24,266 nucleotides of DNA from UBA7396 sp034675265 (lineage in GTDB: Bacteria; Patescibacteriota; Gracilibacteria; BD1-5; UBA6164): positions 1-24,266 of the forward strand of contig JAUCDK010000018.1 of NCBI GenBank assembly GCA_034675265.1. The letters run 5' to 3'. This document shows positions 9,965-19,581 of this stretch, piece by piece. Position numbers and translations under genes: made by a program. The notes under the pieces are model-generated. The model was not told the DNA's origin. It did no database searches and worked only from the letters and a program-made list of their open reading frames with translations. Position 1 is the first letter of the stretch. The number at the start of each line of letters is the position of its first letter.

Positions 9965-11488
9965 ATGAAAAAAATTGTACTTTTTTTAATGTTCTTTTTT
10001 TGATTTCAAATCAGTTTTGCTCATCCTCTTGATATTTCTTCAAGTTTTTTGAGTTTTAATAAAAATTTTTTAAATATTACGACCTATTTTCATAGTTATG
10101 AAATTGAATATTTGTTGCATTCAAAAAATGTTGAATTTAAATCAGTGTATGAATATTATAATCATGAAGATATTATAAAAAATTATGTTGAGGAGAATAT
10201 ATTGCTTTCTTTTCCTGAAAATATGTGTAAATTGGTAAAATTTGATGTATTAGAATCAGAAGAATATCAAATTTTATCAACAGGAATAGAGATAAATTAT
10301 AGTTTCGAGTGTGAAAAAGATATTTCTGAATGAAAAATAAATGTAAGTTTTTTTGATAATTTTCCTCTACAAACCAATCAAATGACTTTTTATAATTTAA
10401 ATACCAATCTTTCAACTCCATTTGAAACTCTTGTTTTAACTTCAAAAATTCAAAATTATGAATTCAATTTAAATGACGAAAAATTTAGATGTGTCATTGA
10501 TAGCGATGGAGATGGTTTATCTGATGAACAAGAACTGATTCATAAAACAAATCCATTTAATATAGATACAGATGGAGATTTTTATACAGATTATGAAGAA
10601 ATATTTGATTCATGGAATCCACTTGATAAAAATTTTTGACCAAATCAACAACCAAGAACTGAAATTCCTGGCGAAATTTTAAAAAAAGCAAAAGAAAATA
10701 TTAAAACACAAGAGGATTGTGAAAAAGAAATTTCAACATCTACAAAAATTTCTAAAGATACTGGATTGTTATCTTCTTGATTTTGAAATGAGTATTTTGT
10801 CGCAACTATGAAAAAAATTTCGCATTATATTAATAATATTTCAAATGAAAGTTTATTTTATGTGTTAATTATTGTTGTTGGACTTTGATATATTCATGCA
10901 CTTGGACCTGGACATTCAAAAAGTTTATTGATTTCTTATATTTTAGATAAAAATAAAAATTTTTTTGACGGACTTTTGTATGCAGCAATTTTTACTATTA
11001 CGCATGTACTTGATATTGTGGTGCTATTTTTAGTAACAAAAGTGATTTTTAACTTTTATGATGTATCAAATTATATGTTGTATATTCAGAGAGTTTCATT
11101 GGTAATTTTATTGGTTTTTAGTGTTTTTTTAATATATCGTTCTTATAGAGAATTAAAAAATCCAGTTCAAGAAAAATGTTCACACGATTCAAAGAGAGAT
11201 ATTAAAGGTTCAATACTTTTGTGATTTGTAGCAGGATTAGCCCCGTGTACATTTTGATGGAGTATATTTTTACTTTTATTTTCTACTGGAAATTTAACAC
11301 TTATCGTTCCGATGATTTTTGCACTTTGAGTTTGAATATTTTTATGTTTAGTTTCAATATTAATCTTTACTTTTATTTTAAGAAAAAAAATATTTGAAAA
11401 AATAAAATTATTTTCTCAATATTCAAGTATGTTTTCAAGTGTGATTTTACTCATTTTAAGTATTTATTTATTTTCACAATTATATTAA
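9965..11488 (+). CDS. NicO-type nickel/cobalt permease with calcium-binding repeats
   Basis: 507 residues. A signal peptide (MKKIVLFLMFFFGFQISFA, then HP) is followed by an outer domain (about 20-290) and a membrane domain (about 295-507) of roughly six helices. The membrane part carries HALGPGHSKS (H311-K319), the signature of NicO/RcnA-family transporters, and GLAPCTFGW (from G424), the second conserved Gly-Pro-Cys element. A Cys/His loop EKCSHDSKRD lies between. Such proteins move Ni2+ or Co2+. The unusual part is residues 179 to about 225: DSDGDGLSDEQELIHKTNP then DTDGDFYTDYEE, two thrombospondin-type-3/EF-hand-like calcium loops in the outer domain. No metal-dependent enzyme lies nearby to reveal the metal. 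A strong terminator follows. Confidence 0.8.
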
Positions 11489-11512
11489 AAAAATCCCTTT
11501 AAGGGATTTTTT
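11488..11512. terminator. Bidirectional terminator
   Basis: AAAAAATCCCTT (11488-11499) pairs with AAGGGATTTTTT (11501-11512) around a tight centre, with the A and T runs part of the stem. It works in both directions between two convergent genes: the NicO stop is at 11486-11488 and the stop of the minus-strand gene at 11511-11513, so both stops overlap it. Confidence 0.85.
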
Positions 11513-13076
11513 ATTCTTCTTCAACGCTTTTAATAATTTCTTTAAATCTAAAATATTCTGTAATTCTGAGTCAGCTAAATTTTCAAATCAAAAAGTTCAC
11601 TGGAATTAAGAATAAAATTACTTCTGGATATGAAAGAAGAAATACTTTTATACCAGTAATATTAAATATTCCAAAAGCAAAAATTGCTACTAAAATCGTA
11701 TAGAAAAAACTTTCTTTATATTCTCATAAATCTTTAGAAGTGATAATACTAATCATTTTTTCACTTAAAAGAATAAAAATTATGAAAAATAAAATATCAG
11801 ATACATTCAGAGAAATGACATTTAATCCATATAAAATATTTATCATTCAAATAAATAAAATAATGTTTATTGTTATAAGAAATACCATTCTTGGCGCATA
11901 AAGGAGATTATATCTATCGGTAATAACTGATAAAACAAGATTTAGAATTACATAAAAAATAATCAATCCTAAAGTTAAGAAAAAACCAAGTTTGAAAAAT
12001 AATAGAGTGATAAAAAGAGGAATTACGATTCAAATAGGTGAAAGTCAGATAAAATGTTTAAAAATGATAATAATAGTAAGAATAATTGGGATTAAAAGAA
12101 AAATATAAATACTATTGGTTGAATATCAAACATTTGAAAGATTGTTAATAAATTTTGAGAGAAAGAAAATATTTTTTACATCATTTTGAGTGAGATTTAT
12201 ATTTAAAAAATCTTGTTGATTTGCATCTAATTCAGTAATTAAATCAGAAATTTGATTTTGTTTTAAAATTAAATATTTTGAATTTTCTCCAAGAAGAATA
12301 ATTTTATCAAGCCAAGTTTTATTTGCTAGAAAATTTTTAAGATAGCTTCATAAAATACTTAAGTTATAAGAAGAAAGTCATACAATATTATATTTTTCTG
12401 CAGCACCACTAATAGAAACATCTTTATTAATATTTGAAAGGATATTAAATACAAAATCTCTTGATCACCAAACAATAATAAAATCTGATTTAAATCAAAG
12501 CGTTTGTTTATAATCTTTGATATTATTTACAATGCTTGAAATTTCTATATCAGTTTTATTGAGAGGTCAAATCGTATCAATAAAAATTCCATCTCTTTTT
12601 GAAAAATCTATATAATTGTTAATATCACTCGAAAGAATTTCATCCGAATAAATTAAAAGGAAAGATTTTTCATATACGAGAATATTATAAGTATGATGGA
12701 AAAGGATTTTTTGAGTATTTTCTTCTGATTCATCATCAGTAACTTCAAAAATATTAAGTTCTAATTCTTTTTCTCATTTTTCACTAAAAACTCTCATAAA
12801 AACTGGACCATTTTGGCTTGAAGCTCATTTTAAATTCCATTCAAAAATAAATGATTTATCTGGGTAGAGATTTTCAAGTTTTTCTTTTATATTTGAAATA
12901 TCAACAGCATATTCGTTATTGATATTAATTTCAGTCATCACTAATTTTTCTATTTCAGCTTGTAAATCAAAAGTTGTTTCAATAGAAGAAGTTTCATAAT
13001 CAATATTAATTTCTCAAGTCGCAAAACTTGTATGAATCATAAATAAAAAACTCAGTAAAAAAAGTAATTTTTTCAT
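11511..13076 (-). CDS. 7TM membrane protein of the inactive-transglutaminase-linked type
   Basis: 521 residues. A signal peptide (MKKLLFLLSFLFMIHTSFA) leads to an outer domain of about 300 residues, then about seven membrane helices from residue 322 on. The membrane part shows the pattern of the 7TM domain usually fused to an inactive transglutaminase: SPIGIVIPLFITLLFFKLGF, then DRYNLLYAPRMVFLI, then SEKMISIITSKDLGEYKES, and at the end LSYPEVILFLIPVNFLIG with GLRITEYFRF. The YPE and G(L)RxxEYxRF elements are the best landmarks. The outer domain here is not recognisable as a transglutaminase. The family's function is poorly known. It is the second gene of an operon with a sugar-phosphate transferase (stop, one base, ATG), which suggests a role in surface glycans, as inference only. 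Confidence 0.65.
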
Positions 13077-13077
13077 A

Positions 13078-14547
13078 TTATTTTCTGTTAAGAATTATTC
13101 AAAAAGTTTTTAAAAATATTTTTACATCCAGTCCAAAACTCCAATTTTCTATGTAAAATATATCAAGGCTGACTTCATCTTCAAAGGTGTTTTTTTCTCT
13201 TCCATTTACTTGAGCAAGTCCAGTAATTCAAGGTTTTATAGTCAAAACTCTTTTTTGAGAAAGAAGATATTTTTCTACTTCTCTTGGTTGATGTGGTCTT
13301 GGTCATACCAAACTCATATTTCCCAGTAAAACATTGAGTAGTTGAGGAAGTTCGTCAATGGAATATTTTTCAATAAATTTTCAAATACGGGTTTTTCTTG
13401 GGTCATCTTTTATTTTATAGAGAGGTCAGTGTCTTGATGATTTTTCTTGAATTAATTTTTTTTCAAATTCAAGAGCGTCATCTTTGCTATTATCAACTCA
13501 ATAACTTTCTTTAATACAATATTTCCATTTTAAATATCTGAATTTATAGAGATTGAAATTTTTTCCATTTTGTCAGACTCTTAAATTTTTGTAAATAATT
13601 GGTCAGTCTGGGTCTTCGAGTTTAATTAATATTCAAATAATGAGAAATACAGGAGAGAGGAGAATAAATCCAATAATACTTGAAAATGCATCAATAATTC
13701 TTTTTATTACTCTTCACCAAGCTCAGAGTGCGGTATTTTTTATTTCTATAACAGGAATTTTATTTAAAAGAGAAACGGTAGTATTTGTTTTGGTTACATC
13801 AAATGAGTTGGTAATATATCTATATCTTACTCAGTAAATTCTTGAAAAATCCCAAATACTATACAGTTCATCATTATCAAAATCGCTATCAATATAAATA
13901 ATTTCATCAATATGATTTTTTTCTAATATTTCTAAAATATTATTTGTATTTCCTAAATATGGAAGTTTTGAGTCAACAGGAGATTTATTTATATATCAAA
14001 TAATTTCATAAATATGAGCTTCTTTTATATCAATAATAATATCTTTTATATTTTTTTCTTTTTGGTGAGTTACTATAAGGATTTTTCTTTTTTTTATTAC
14101 TCATTTATCAAGTAGAAAATTTTGAATTTTATTGAGAATGATTCTTTCTGTGATAATTCAAAAAATTCCAATAATTGTAGTAAAAAGAATTACAAGTCTT
14201 GGGATTTCTACATTATAAAATACTCATTTCCCAAAATATACAAAAACAGAAAAAAATAAAAACCAATAAATACTATACAATATAATATCTCAGGTTTCTT
14301 TGAGTTTTGAAGATGTCATTTTGAGTGAATATAATCCGTGAATTGAAAAAATAATCAAATATAAAAAAGCTCAAAAAATAGCAAATTTGAGTAAATATTC
14401 ATTGTGAATAATTTGTACTGGAAGTGTAACACCAGGAACAAAGTCATTTATCTCTCTTAAATCTCTCGCCAAGAAAAAACTACAAAAAATAATAGCAAAA
14501 TCAAAAGGGAGTTTGAGAAGAGAAAAAATTATTTCGTGTTTTTTCAT
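13078..14547 (-). CDS. Polyprenyl-phosphate sugar-phosphate transferase (WbaP/WcaJ type)
   Basis: 489 residues. Four N-terminal membrane helices (within about 10-145) are followed by a Rossmann-like CoA-binding-type domain (KKRKILIVTHQKE onward), a fifth membrane segment (IIDAFSSIIGFILLSPVFLI), and the catalytic bacterial sugar transferase domain (about 283-489). Landmarks are IKRIIDAFSS, EDPDGPIIYKNLRVGQNGK, YKFR, SIDELPQLLNVLLGNMSLVGPRP and PGITGLAQVNGR. The enzyme moves a hexose-1-phosphate from a UDP-sugar to undecaprenyl phosphate, the first step of a surface polysaccharide or O-antigen-like glycan. The sugar is not predictable. ATG 14547 is used. An in-frame TTG at 14559 would add four residues but is a poorer start. 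It is coupled to the 7TM gene. No glycosyltransferases for later steps lie in the window. Confidence 0.9.
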
Positions 14548-14581
14548 AATAGTTGCCAATCTTAAAGTTTTAGATTTTTCT

Positions 14582-14623
14582 TTTCTAATAGAAAAAATAT
14601 TTATTATTTCTAAAAAATAGAAA
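14582..14623. repeat. Two tandem small inverted repeats in a divergent promoter region
   Basis: TTTCTA-A-TAGAAA (14582-14594) and TTTCTA-AAAAA-TAGAAA (14607-14623) share the same arms and start 25 bases apart. They lie in the 194-base gap between the divergent sugar transferase and membrane protein genes. They could be an operator, but in DNA this rich in A and T short palindromes arise easily. Confidence 0.35.
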
Positions 14624-14679
14624 GTTCTTTTTTATTTTATGTAATTTTTAATTATTGCAACCTCTTGTTTATTTAAAAT

Positions 14680-14707
14680 TTGATTTATAAAGAAAAAATA
14701 GTATATT
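14680..14707 (+). promoter_or_regulatory. Candidate promoter for the membrane protein gene
   Basis: TTGATT (14680-14685), a 16-base spacer, then TATATT (14702-14707), 34 bases before the ATG at 14742. Pattern match only. Confidence 0.4.
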
Positions 14708-14741
14708 TCAAAAGATATTTTATTCTTAATTTCTTTGAGAT

Positions 14742-15722
14742 ATGTGAGTTATAATACAAAAATTATTATCTGATTTTTCTTTACTATATAGAAAATTTAT
14801 TCATTGGAATATTTCAAAAATTCTTATTGTAATTTTTACTTTTTTACTTGGAATTCTTTTCGCACTTCCTTTTTTGATAATTGTAGTGATACTTATGAAT
14901 ATTGATCCGATTGATTGGAAAGATATTATCTCGACTTTTTATACTTCTCAAACAATTGGAATGTCTCTGTTAACAGCACTAAGTTCACATCTTTTTTATA
15001 TCATTATTGAGGCGTTATTTTTAATTTTATGAGTGCTAAGTTTTTGATTTTGAAGTAGTTATAGACTCATCCTTTTAGCAAAACTGAATCTTGATTATAA
15101 AAAATGAACTCCAACGAAATTTTTTCAAAATTATTACTTTAATGGAGCAAAAATTTTGAAAGTTTTAGGAATATTTTCTTGGATTTGATTGGTGTTTTTT
15201 GCTTTATTTTTAGCAGTTGTATTGTTTGTTTTTGTAGTTATTTTGTTATTTTGATGAATTGATAATTCATATTTATTAGCGACTCAAGGAACAAGTATTA
15301 GTGGTTTTTCATTGATTATATTATTTTGAGTTCTTTCTGGAATATTAGCATTTTTATATTTGGCATATAGAATGAATTATTCATATATTATTATGCTTGA
15401 TGAAGAAAATTATCCACAAACACAATCAGCACTTTCTTATGTAAAAGAATCATTTAAAATTACTTCTGGTGTGAAAATTTTTAAATTTGTTTGAGTAGCA
15501 CTTTTATTTTCTCTTTGTATTATGCTTCCAATAGATTATTTAGCACAATATTTAGAAAATATTGATGCACAAGTATTAGGATTTGTATATGGAATTATTA
15601 TATTTTTATGTATCAACGGACTTTTTGAAATGTTACTTGTAAGTACATATTATAGTATAATGCTTCCACAAACTGAAAAAAAAGAAGTTCCACTTACGCA
15701 TATTTCAGAAGAAATTGTTTAA
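14742..15722 (+). CDS. Polytopic membrane protein, unknown
   Basis: 326 residues with at least six hydrophobic segments: about 25-50 (ILIVIFTFLLGILFALPFL), 85-105 (LFYIIIEALFLILGVLSF), 140-170 (ILKVLGIFSWIGLVFFALFL), 185-210, 250-270 and 285-305. Conserved-looking polar pieces between the helices, such as YRLILLAKLNLDYKKG and DEENYPQTQSALSYVKES, suggest a family with repeated LxxxxSxxxV helices like those in glycerophosphodiesterase-associated or stage-II-like membrane proteins, but I cannot name it. The second codon is TGA (Gly). The start at ATG 14742 fits a candidate promoter 34 bases upstream. The ymdB-like gene follows 17 bases later, so the two probably form an operon. Confidence 0.7.
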
Positions 15723-15739
15723 TTTAATAAAAAAAAAGA

Positions 15740-16555
15740 ATGAAAGTTTTAATTTTTTGAGATATATATTGAAGAATAGGGAGAAAAGCATTTAAAAAAC
15801 ATTTTTCTGAATTAAAAGAAAAATATAGTCCAGATTTTGTAATTGTAAATCCAGAAAATATATCTTCAGGAAGAGGACCAATTGAAAAACATATGAAGGA
15901 ATTAGATGCTCTTTGAGGAATTGATGTTTATACATCAGGAAATCATATTTTTGATAATTATGACGATATAAAAAATTATCTTGATAAACCAGGTTCAAAA
16001 TTAATTCGTCCAGCAAATTTTTATGAAAATGAGCACATATATTTTCCAGGAAAATGATATAAAATAATAGAAAAAAATGGAAAGAAACTCTTAGTTATAA
16101 ATTTGATGTCATCTGTTTTTATGAGAGATGAGGTTTATAATCCATTTTTAAAAATAGACGAAATGTTAAAGGAAATACCTATGGATGATATAAATGCAGT
16201 TATTATTGATTTTCATAGAGAAACAACATCTGAAATTTATGCTATGGGAATGTTTTTAGATGGAAAAATTAGTTTTTTATTTTGAACTCATACGCATATT
16301 CAAACCAATGATGAGTTAGTATTGCCAGGATGAACATGAATTTTAACAGATGTATGAATGAGTGGTCCATTGTATAGTATTATATGAGCTGAATTTGAAG
16401 GGATAAAATCAAGATTTTTATGAGGAATGCTAAAATGAAAAATTGATCAATCACTTGACCCACATTATGTAGTGAGTGCATGTATAGTTGAAATTGATGA
16501 TAAAACAAAAAAATGTCTTTCTATAGAAAAAATAAGAATAAAATGAAAATTATAA
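15740..16555 (+). CDS. ymdB: YmdB-family metallophosphoesterase (2',3'-cyclic-nucleotide phosphodiesterase)
   Basis: 271 residues, close to the usual family length. It has the binuclear-metal phosphoesterase layout of TIGR00282/YmdB proteins: GDIYGRIGR (D8), NPEN (E39, N40), SGNHIFDN (N68, H69), a loop ending IDFHRETTSE (H159), and GTHTHIQTNDE (H184, H186), followed by LPGGTGILTDVGMSGP. All expected metal ligands are present. Family members hydrolyse 2',3'-cyclic nucleotides and in Bacillus influence biofilm and spore decisions. The role here is unknown. Many motif glycines, including those of FGD, YGR, FGTH and DVGM, are TGA codons. The start ATG follows an A-rich stretch ending AAAGA, and a near-perfect terminator follows the stop. 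Confidence 0.93.
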
Positions 16556-16586
16556 AAAAAAGAGAAATATATATTTCTCTTTTTTT
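16555..16586. terminator. Bidirectional terminator, 32-bp perfect palindrome
   Basis: AAAAAAA-GAGAAATAT (16555-16570) mirrors ATATTTCTC-TTTTTTT (16571-16586). It separates the convergent ymdB and minus-strand genes and overlaps both stop codons (16553-16555 and 16585-16587). Confidence 0.85.
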
Positions 16587-16953
16587 AATCTTTTAACTTT
16601 CTCAAATCTTCAAGATTTCATTTTTTGATATGTAATAATTTCATTTTTTGAGTGAGAAGTTTGGTTTTTAATTTTATTTTTGGTAAATCTTCTTCGAAAG
16701 TAGTTTGAGCTAAATTTTCTCATTTTTTCAGTTCTGCATATTTTTCATAAAATCAAGAAAAAGCTTCTCAAAAACTTTTTGATAGTCCAACTCAAGTATA
16801 GTGTAAAATCTTTTTTCCTACTTTTTCATTACTTACATCTTTGGTATCATTTGATTTTTCTTGTAATTTTTTTGTAGTATAGTGTACCGTATCATCTAGG
16901 TAGGCTTGAAAGTAAGCATATTTTTCTCACAGGTATCTGAAAGGGTTTTTCAT
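16585..16953 (-). CDS. Small helical soluble protein, unknown
   Basis: 122 residues, highly charged, with no membrane segment or signal. The predicted structure is helices throughout: an aromatic N-terminal helix (FRYLGEKYAYFQAYLDDTVHYTT), a Lys/Glu/Ser linker, a central amphipathic part (GLSKSFGEAFSGFYEKYAELKKG) and a basic C-terminal helix (KIKLKTKLLTQKMKLLHIKKGNLEDLRKLKD). It resembles no family I can name. Six TGA codons read as Gly. The C-terminal lysine density could suit nucleic-acid or membrane-surface binding, which is a guess. It is divergent from the next small membrane gene and has its own plausible promoter. Confidence 0.7.
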
Positions 16954-16980
16954 AATAGAAGGTTAAAAATAATTTTTAAT

Positions 16981-17007
16981 ATTATATTTATTATTTACTT
17001 TTTTCAA
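16981..17007 (-). promoter_or_regulatory. Candidate promoter for the small helical gene
   Basis: On the minus strand: TTGAAA (17002-17007), a 15-base spacer, then TATAAT (16981-16986), 28 bases before the start codon. On the opposite strand a TTACTT-17-TATATA pair (16995-17023) may serve the divergent gene, so the two promoters would overlap. Confidence 0.38.
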
Positions 17008-17049
17008 ATTTTATTATTATATAACAAACTTAAAACTAAATTTTTTTTT

Positions 17050-17418
17050 ATGACAAAAAAACTTCTTCTTCTAATAATACTCGCTATATTTTTTATCAGT
17101 TTCACCACATTATTTTTTATTTTTAATTATCTTGATCCTTATAGAAATGAAATGGTTTCAGTGGTCACACTTACGATATCATTTTCACTTTGTATTACAT
17201 CATTTGTGAGCATGATACTCTACATTTTTAAAAAAGTTTATTATAGAGGAGAAATATTTTTAATTCATATTTTTTCAAGTTTGAGACAGGCTTTTTTAAT
17301 TAGTATGTTTTTAGTTTGAATTGTATTATTTAAAATTATTGGAGTATTTTCAATTGCAACAGTAGGATTATTTATTTTAATCTTAATTTTTATTGAAATG
17401 ATGTTTCAAAATTTTTAA
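17050..17418 (+). CDS. Four-helix small membrane protein, unknown
   Basis: 122 residues with four clear hydrophobic segments: residues about 4-25 (LLLLIILAIFFISFTTLFFIF), 38-62, 83-103 and 106-120. Segment 1 ends in NYLDPYRNE, and the loop before helix 3 is HIFSSLRQAFLISM. This arrangement (an N-terminal helix followed by DPY, a central SxRQ, and a C-terminal helix ending in Glu) recalls a small membrane protein I believe is widespread in candidate-phyla bacteria, of unknown role. That link is from memory and unverified. ATG 17050 is preferred. An upstream in-frame ATG at 16906 would extend the protein back across the start of the divergent gene and its promoter region. Confidence 0.7.
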
Positions 17419-17459
17419 AAATATTTATAAATAAAAAAAGGAAACGTCAATATATTTTT

Positions 17460-17488
17460 TTGATTTTCCTGCGCAACTATGTTATAAT
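17460..17488 (+). promoter_or_regulatory. Promoter of the peptidoglycan hydrolase gene
   Basis: TTGATT (17460-17465), exactly 17 bases, then TATAAT (17483-17488). The spacer is unusually GC-rich for this DNA (CCTGCGCAACTATG), so this is the cleanest sigma-70-type promoter in the window. The ATG is at 17530. Confidence 0.65.
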
Positions 17489-17529
17489 TTTCTTAGCTTT
17501 TTATATTTAAAAAAGAAAAAATAAAACTT

Positions 17530-19575
17530 ATGAAATCAATACAAAAAATTTTTACTCTCAGTGTACTTTTTATTTTTACAAATTCTATATTTGTTCAAAC
17601 ATATGCAAATTCTCTTATTTACTCAAAACAAGTGAGAGGAAAAATTATGGAAAATTTTAAACAAGAACAATTTAATAATATCTATAATAACTCAAATGAT
17701 ATTTTAAAAGAAGATGTTAATTTTTTTGAGACTCAAAATAAAATTATGTTGTTTGAAACTATTAGAGATAATAATAAAGAACAAAAAGAAGAACTTGATA
17801 TTCAAAAACAAGTTATTTCGGATAGAGTATCAAATTTAGAAGAAGCGATTGCTCTTATTGATGGGGATATTACAAAAACTGAAGAAGAAATTTTATCACT
17901 GAGCCGTAATATCGTAGCACTTCATAGCGAAATTATTACTACAAAAAATGAAATAGAAGAAAAAAATAATGAAATTTATGAATCAAGAAAAATCCTTTTA
18001 GAATATATTGCACATATTTATAAAAAACAAAATGTACTTTATTCTGGACAATATAAAGATATAGATTCTCTTAAAACAGTTTTATTGTCAGACGGAACGC
18101 TATGAGATATTTTATCAGAATTACATTTTAGCTCTGTTTTAGAAGTAACAGGTCAATCATTAGTAGAACAATATAGAAGATTAGTAAAAGAATTATTTGT
18201 AAAAAAATTGGATTTAGAGAAAAAAAATAAAAATTTAAAAGAAAATAAAAGCCAAGAATTAGTCAAAAGAAAATCTTTACTAGAAAAAAAAGAATTTAGA
18301 CAAAAAATTCTTGACTATACAAAAGGACAAGAAAGTCTATTTGCAGAATATGTAAAAGAAAAAATTAAAGTTGATACTAGCTTAAAAATAAAAATTATCC
18401 AAAGTAAAGTAAAATTAAAAGATCAAAAAACTGAATTACTTGCAAAATATAATTGTAATTATTTAGATGATAAATTATTTTCAGATGATGTTTATTTAAT
18501 GGATATTGAAAATCAATCAGATAGAAATTGTGTTGAATTAAATAAAATTTTAACATTAGAATCACAATTAAAACCTTTTTCACAAAATAAACAAAATGTA
18601 TTTTTATGGCCAATTTCTCCAGAAAAATGAATTAGTGCTTATTATAAAGATCCAGAATATTTAAGCGTAGTATGATCAAATCATGATGCGATTGATATTG
18701 TAGCACCACAAGGAACAGATATTATAGCTCCAGCTGATGGATACATTACATATGTAAAAGAACCAACAGATGAATGATATGCATATGCAGTACTTAAACA
18801 TGCAAATGGATTTGTAACGGTATATGGACATATTAATGAAGTGCTTTTTAAACAATATGATTTCATAAAAGCAGGAGAAGTATTTGCTCGTAGCTGATGA
18901 GAAATTGGTACGAATTGAGCAGGACTTATGACTACATGACCACATCTTCACTTTGAAGTATATAAAGATAGAGAATATGCAGATCCACTTAATTATTTAG
19001 ATTTAACAGAATTAGCAGAAGATAAAGTTCCACCAGTACAAAAATATGCCTATAAATATGCACAAGACTATAAAGAAAAAAATTGAGTTGATTATGAAGG
19101 AAAACTTTTAACAAATATGGTAGTCTTTAAATTAGAATGAGAAACAGAAGTTGACAGACAAAAAGATTTATTATCAAAATACGCAGCTTGAGAATTTAAT
19201 AACTGGGATATATGGGTAGAGGAATCAGTAGATGCAAACATAGATCCAAGTTTCCTTATGTGTATTTGACTTGCTGAAAGTTGACTTGGAAGAAATTTAA
19301 AAACATCATATAATGTATGAAATATTTGAAATACAGATAGTGGTTCAACTTGGGAATTCCCAAATGCAAGAAGTTGAGTATACCGGATGGCAAAAACACT
19401 TAATAATCAATTCTTAGGTGGATATAATGAAATGAGTAAACTATCAAGATATGGAAATAAAACAGGACCTATTTATGCTTCATCTCCAATAAATTGGCAT
19501 AATAATATGGTAAAATGTTTACAAGCATTAAAATGAGAACATATTCCAGATAATTTTAACTTTAGATTACAATAA
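17530..19575 (+). CDS. Peptidoglycan hydrolase: coiled coil, M23 endopeptidase and lysozyme-like domain
   Basis: 681 residues, secreted. Signal peptide 1-27 (MKSIQKIFTLSVLFIFTNSIF...TYA). Residues about 70-350 form a long coiled coil of the kind seen in EnvC/PcsB-type regulators. The M23 (LytM) peptidase domain spans about 365-490 with zinc ligands in NHDAID (H385, D389) and PHLHFEV (H472, H474). All four positions are filled, so it should be active rather than a degenerate activator. A C-terminal domain (about 560-681) reads SFLMCIGLAESGLGRNL with candidate catalytic E583, then NVGNIGNTDSG and INWHNNMVKCLQALKG, matching the lysozyme-like/glucosaminidase fold. It would therefore cut both peptide cross-links and glycan strands. 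It has its own promoter, and the mscS gene begins six bases after its stop. Confidence 0.85.
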
Positions 19576-19581
19576 AAAATT

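Noticed and set aside
13640..13837. Plus-strand open frame opposite the sugar transferase
   Set aside because: Antisense to conserved catalytic residues of the transferase. No independent support.
14548..14559. TTG start four residues upstream for the sugar transferase
   Set aside because: ATG 14547 is a better start and opens the protein at MKKHEIIF. The TTG is not needed.
16906..17049. Earlier ATG for the four-helix membrane gene
   Set aside because: The extension runs back over the start of the divergent small gene and both promoter candidates. The ATG at 17050 gives a normal N-terminal membrane helix.
18395..18951. Minus-strand open frames opposite the peptidase gene
   Set aside because: Opposite strand of the M23 coding sequence, low-complexity translations. 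Shadows.
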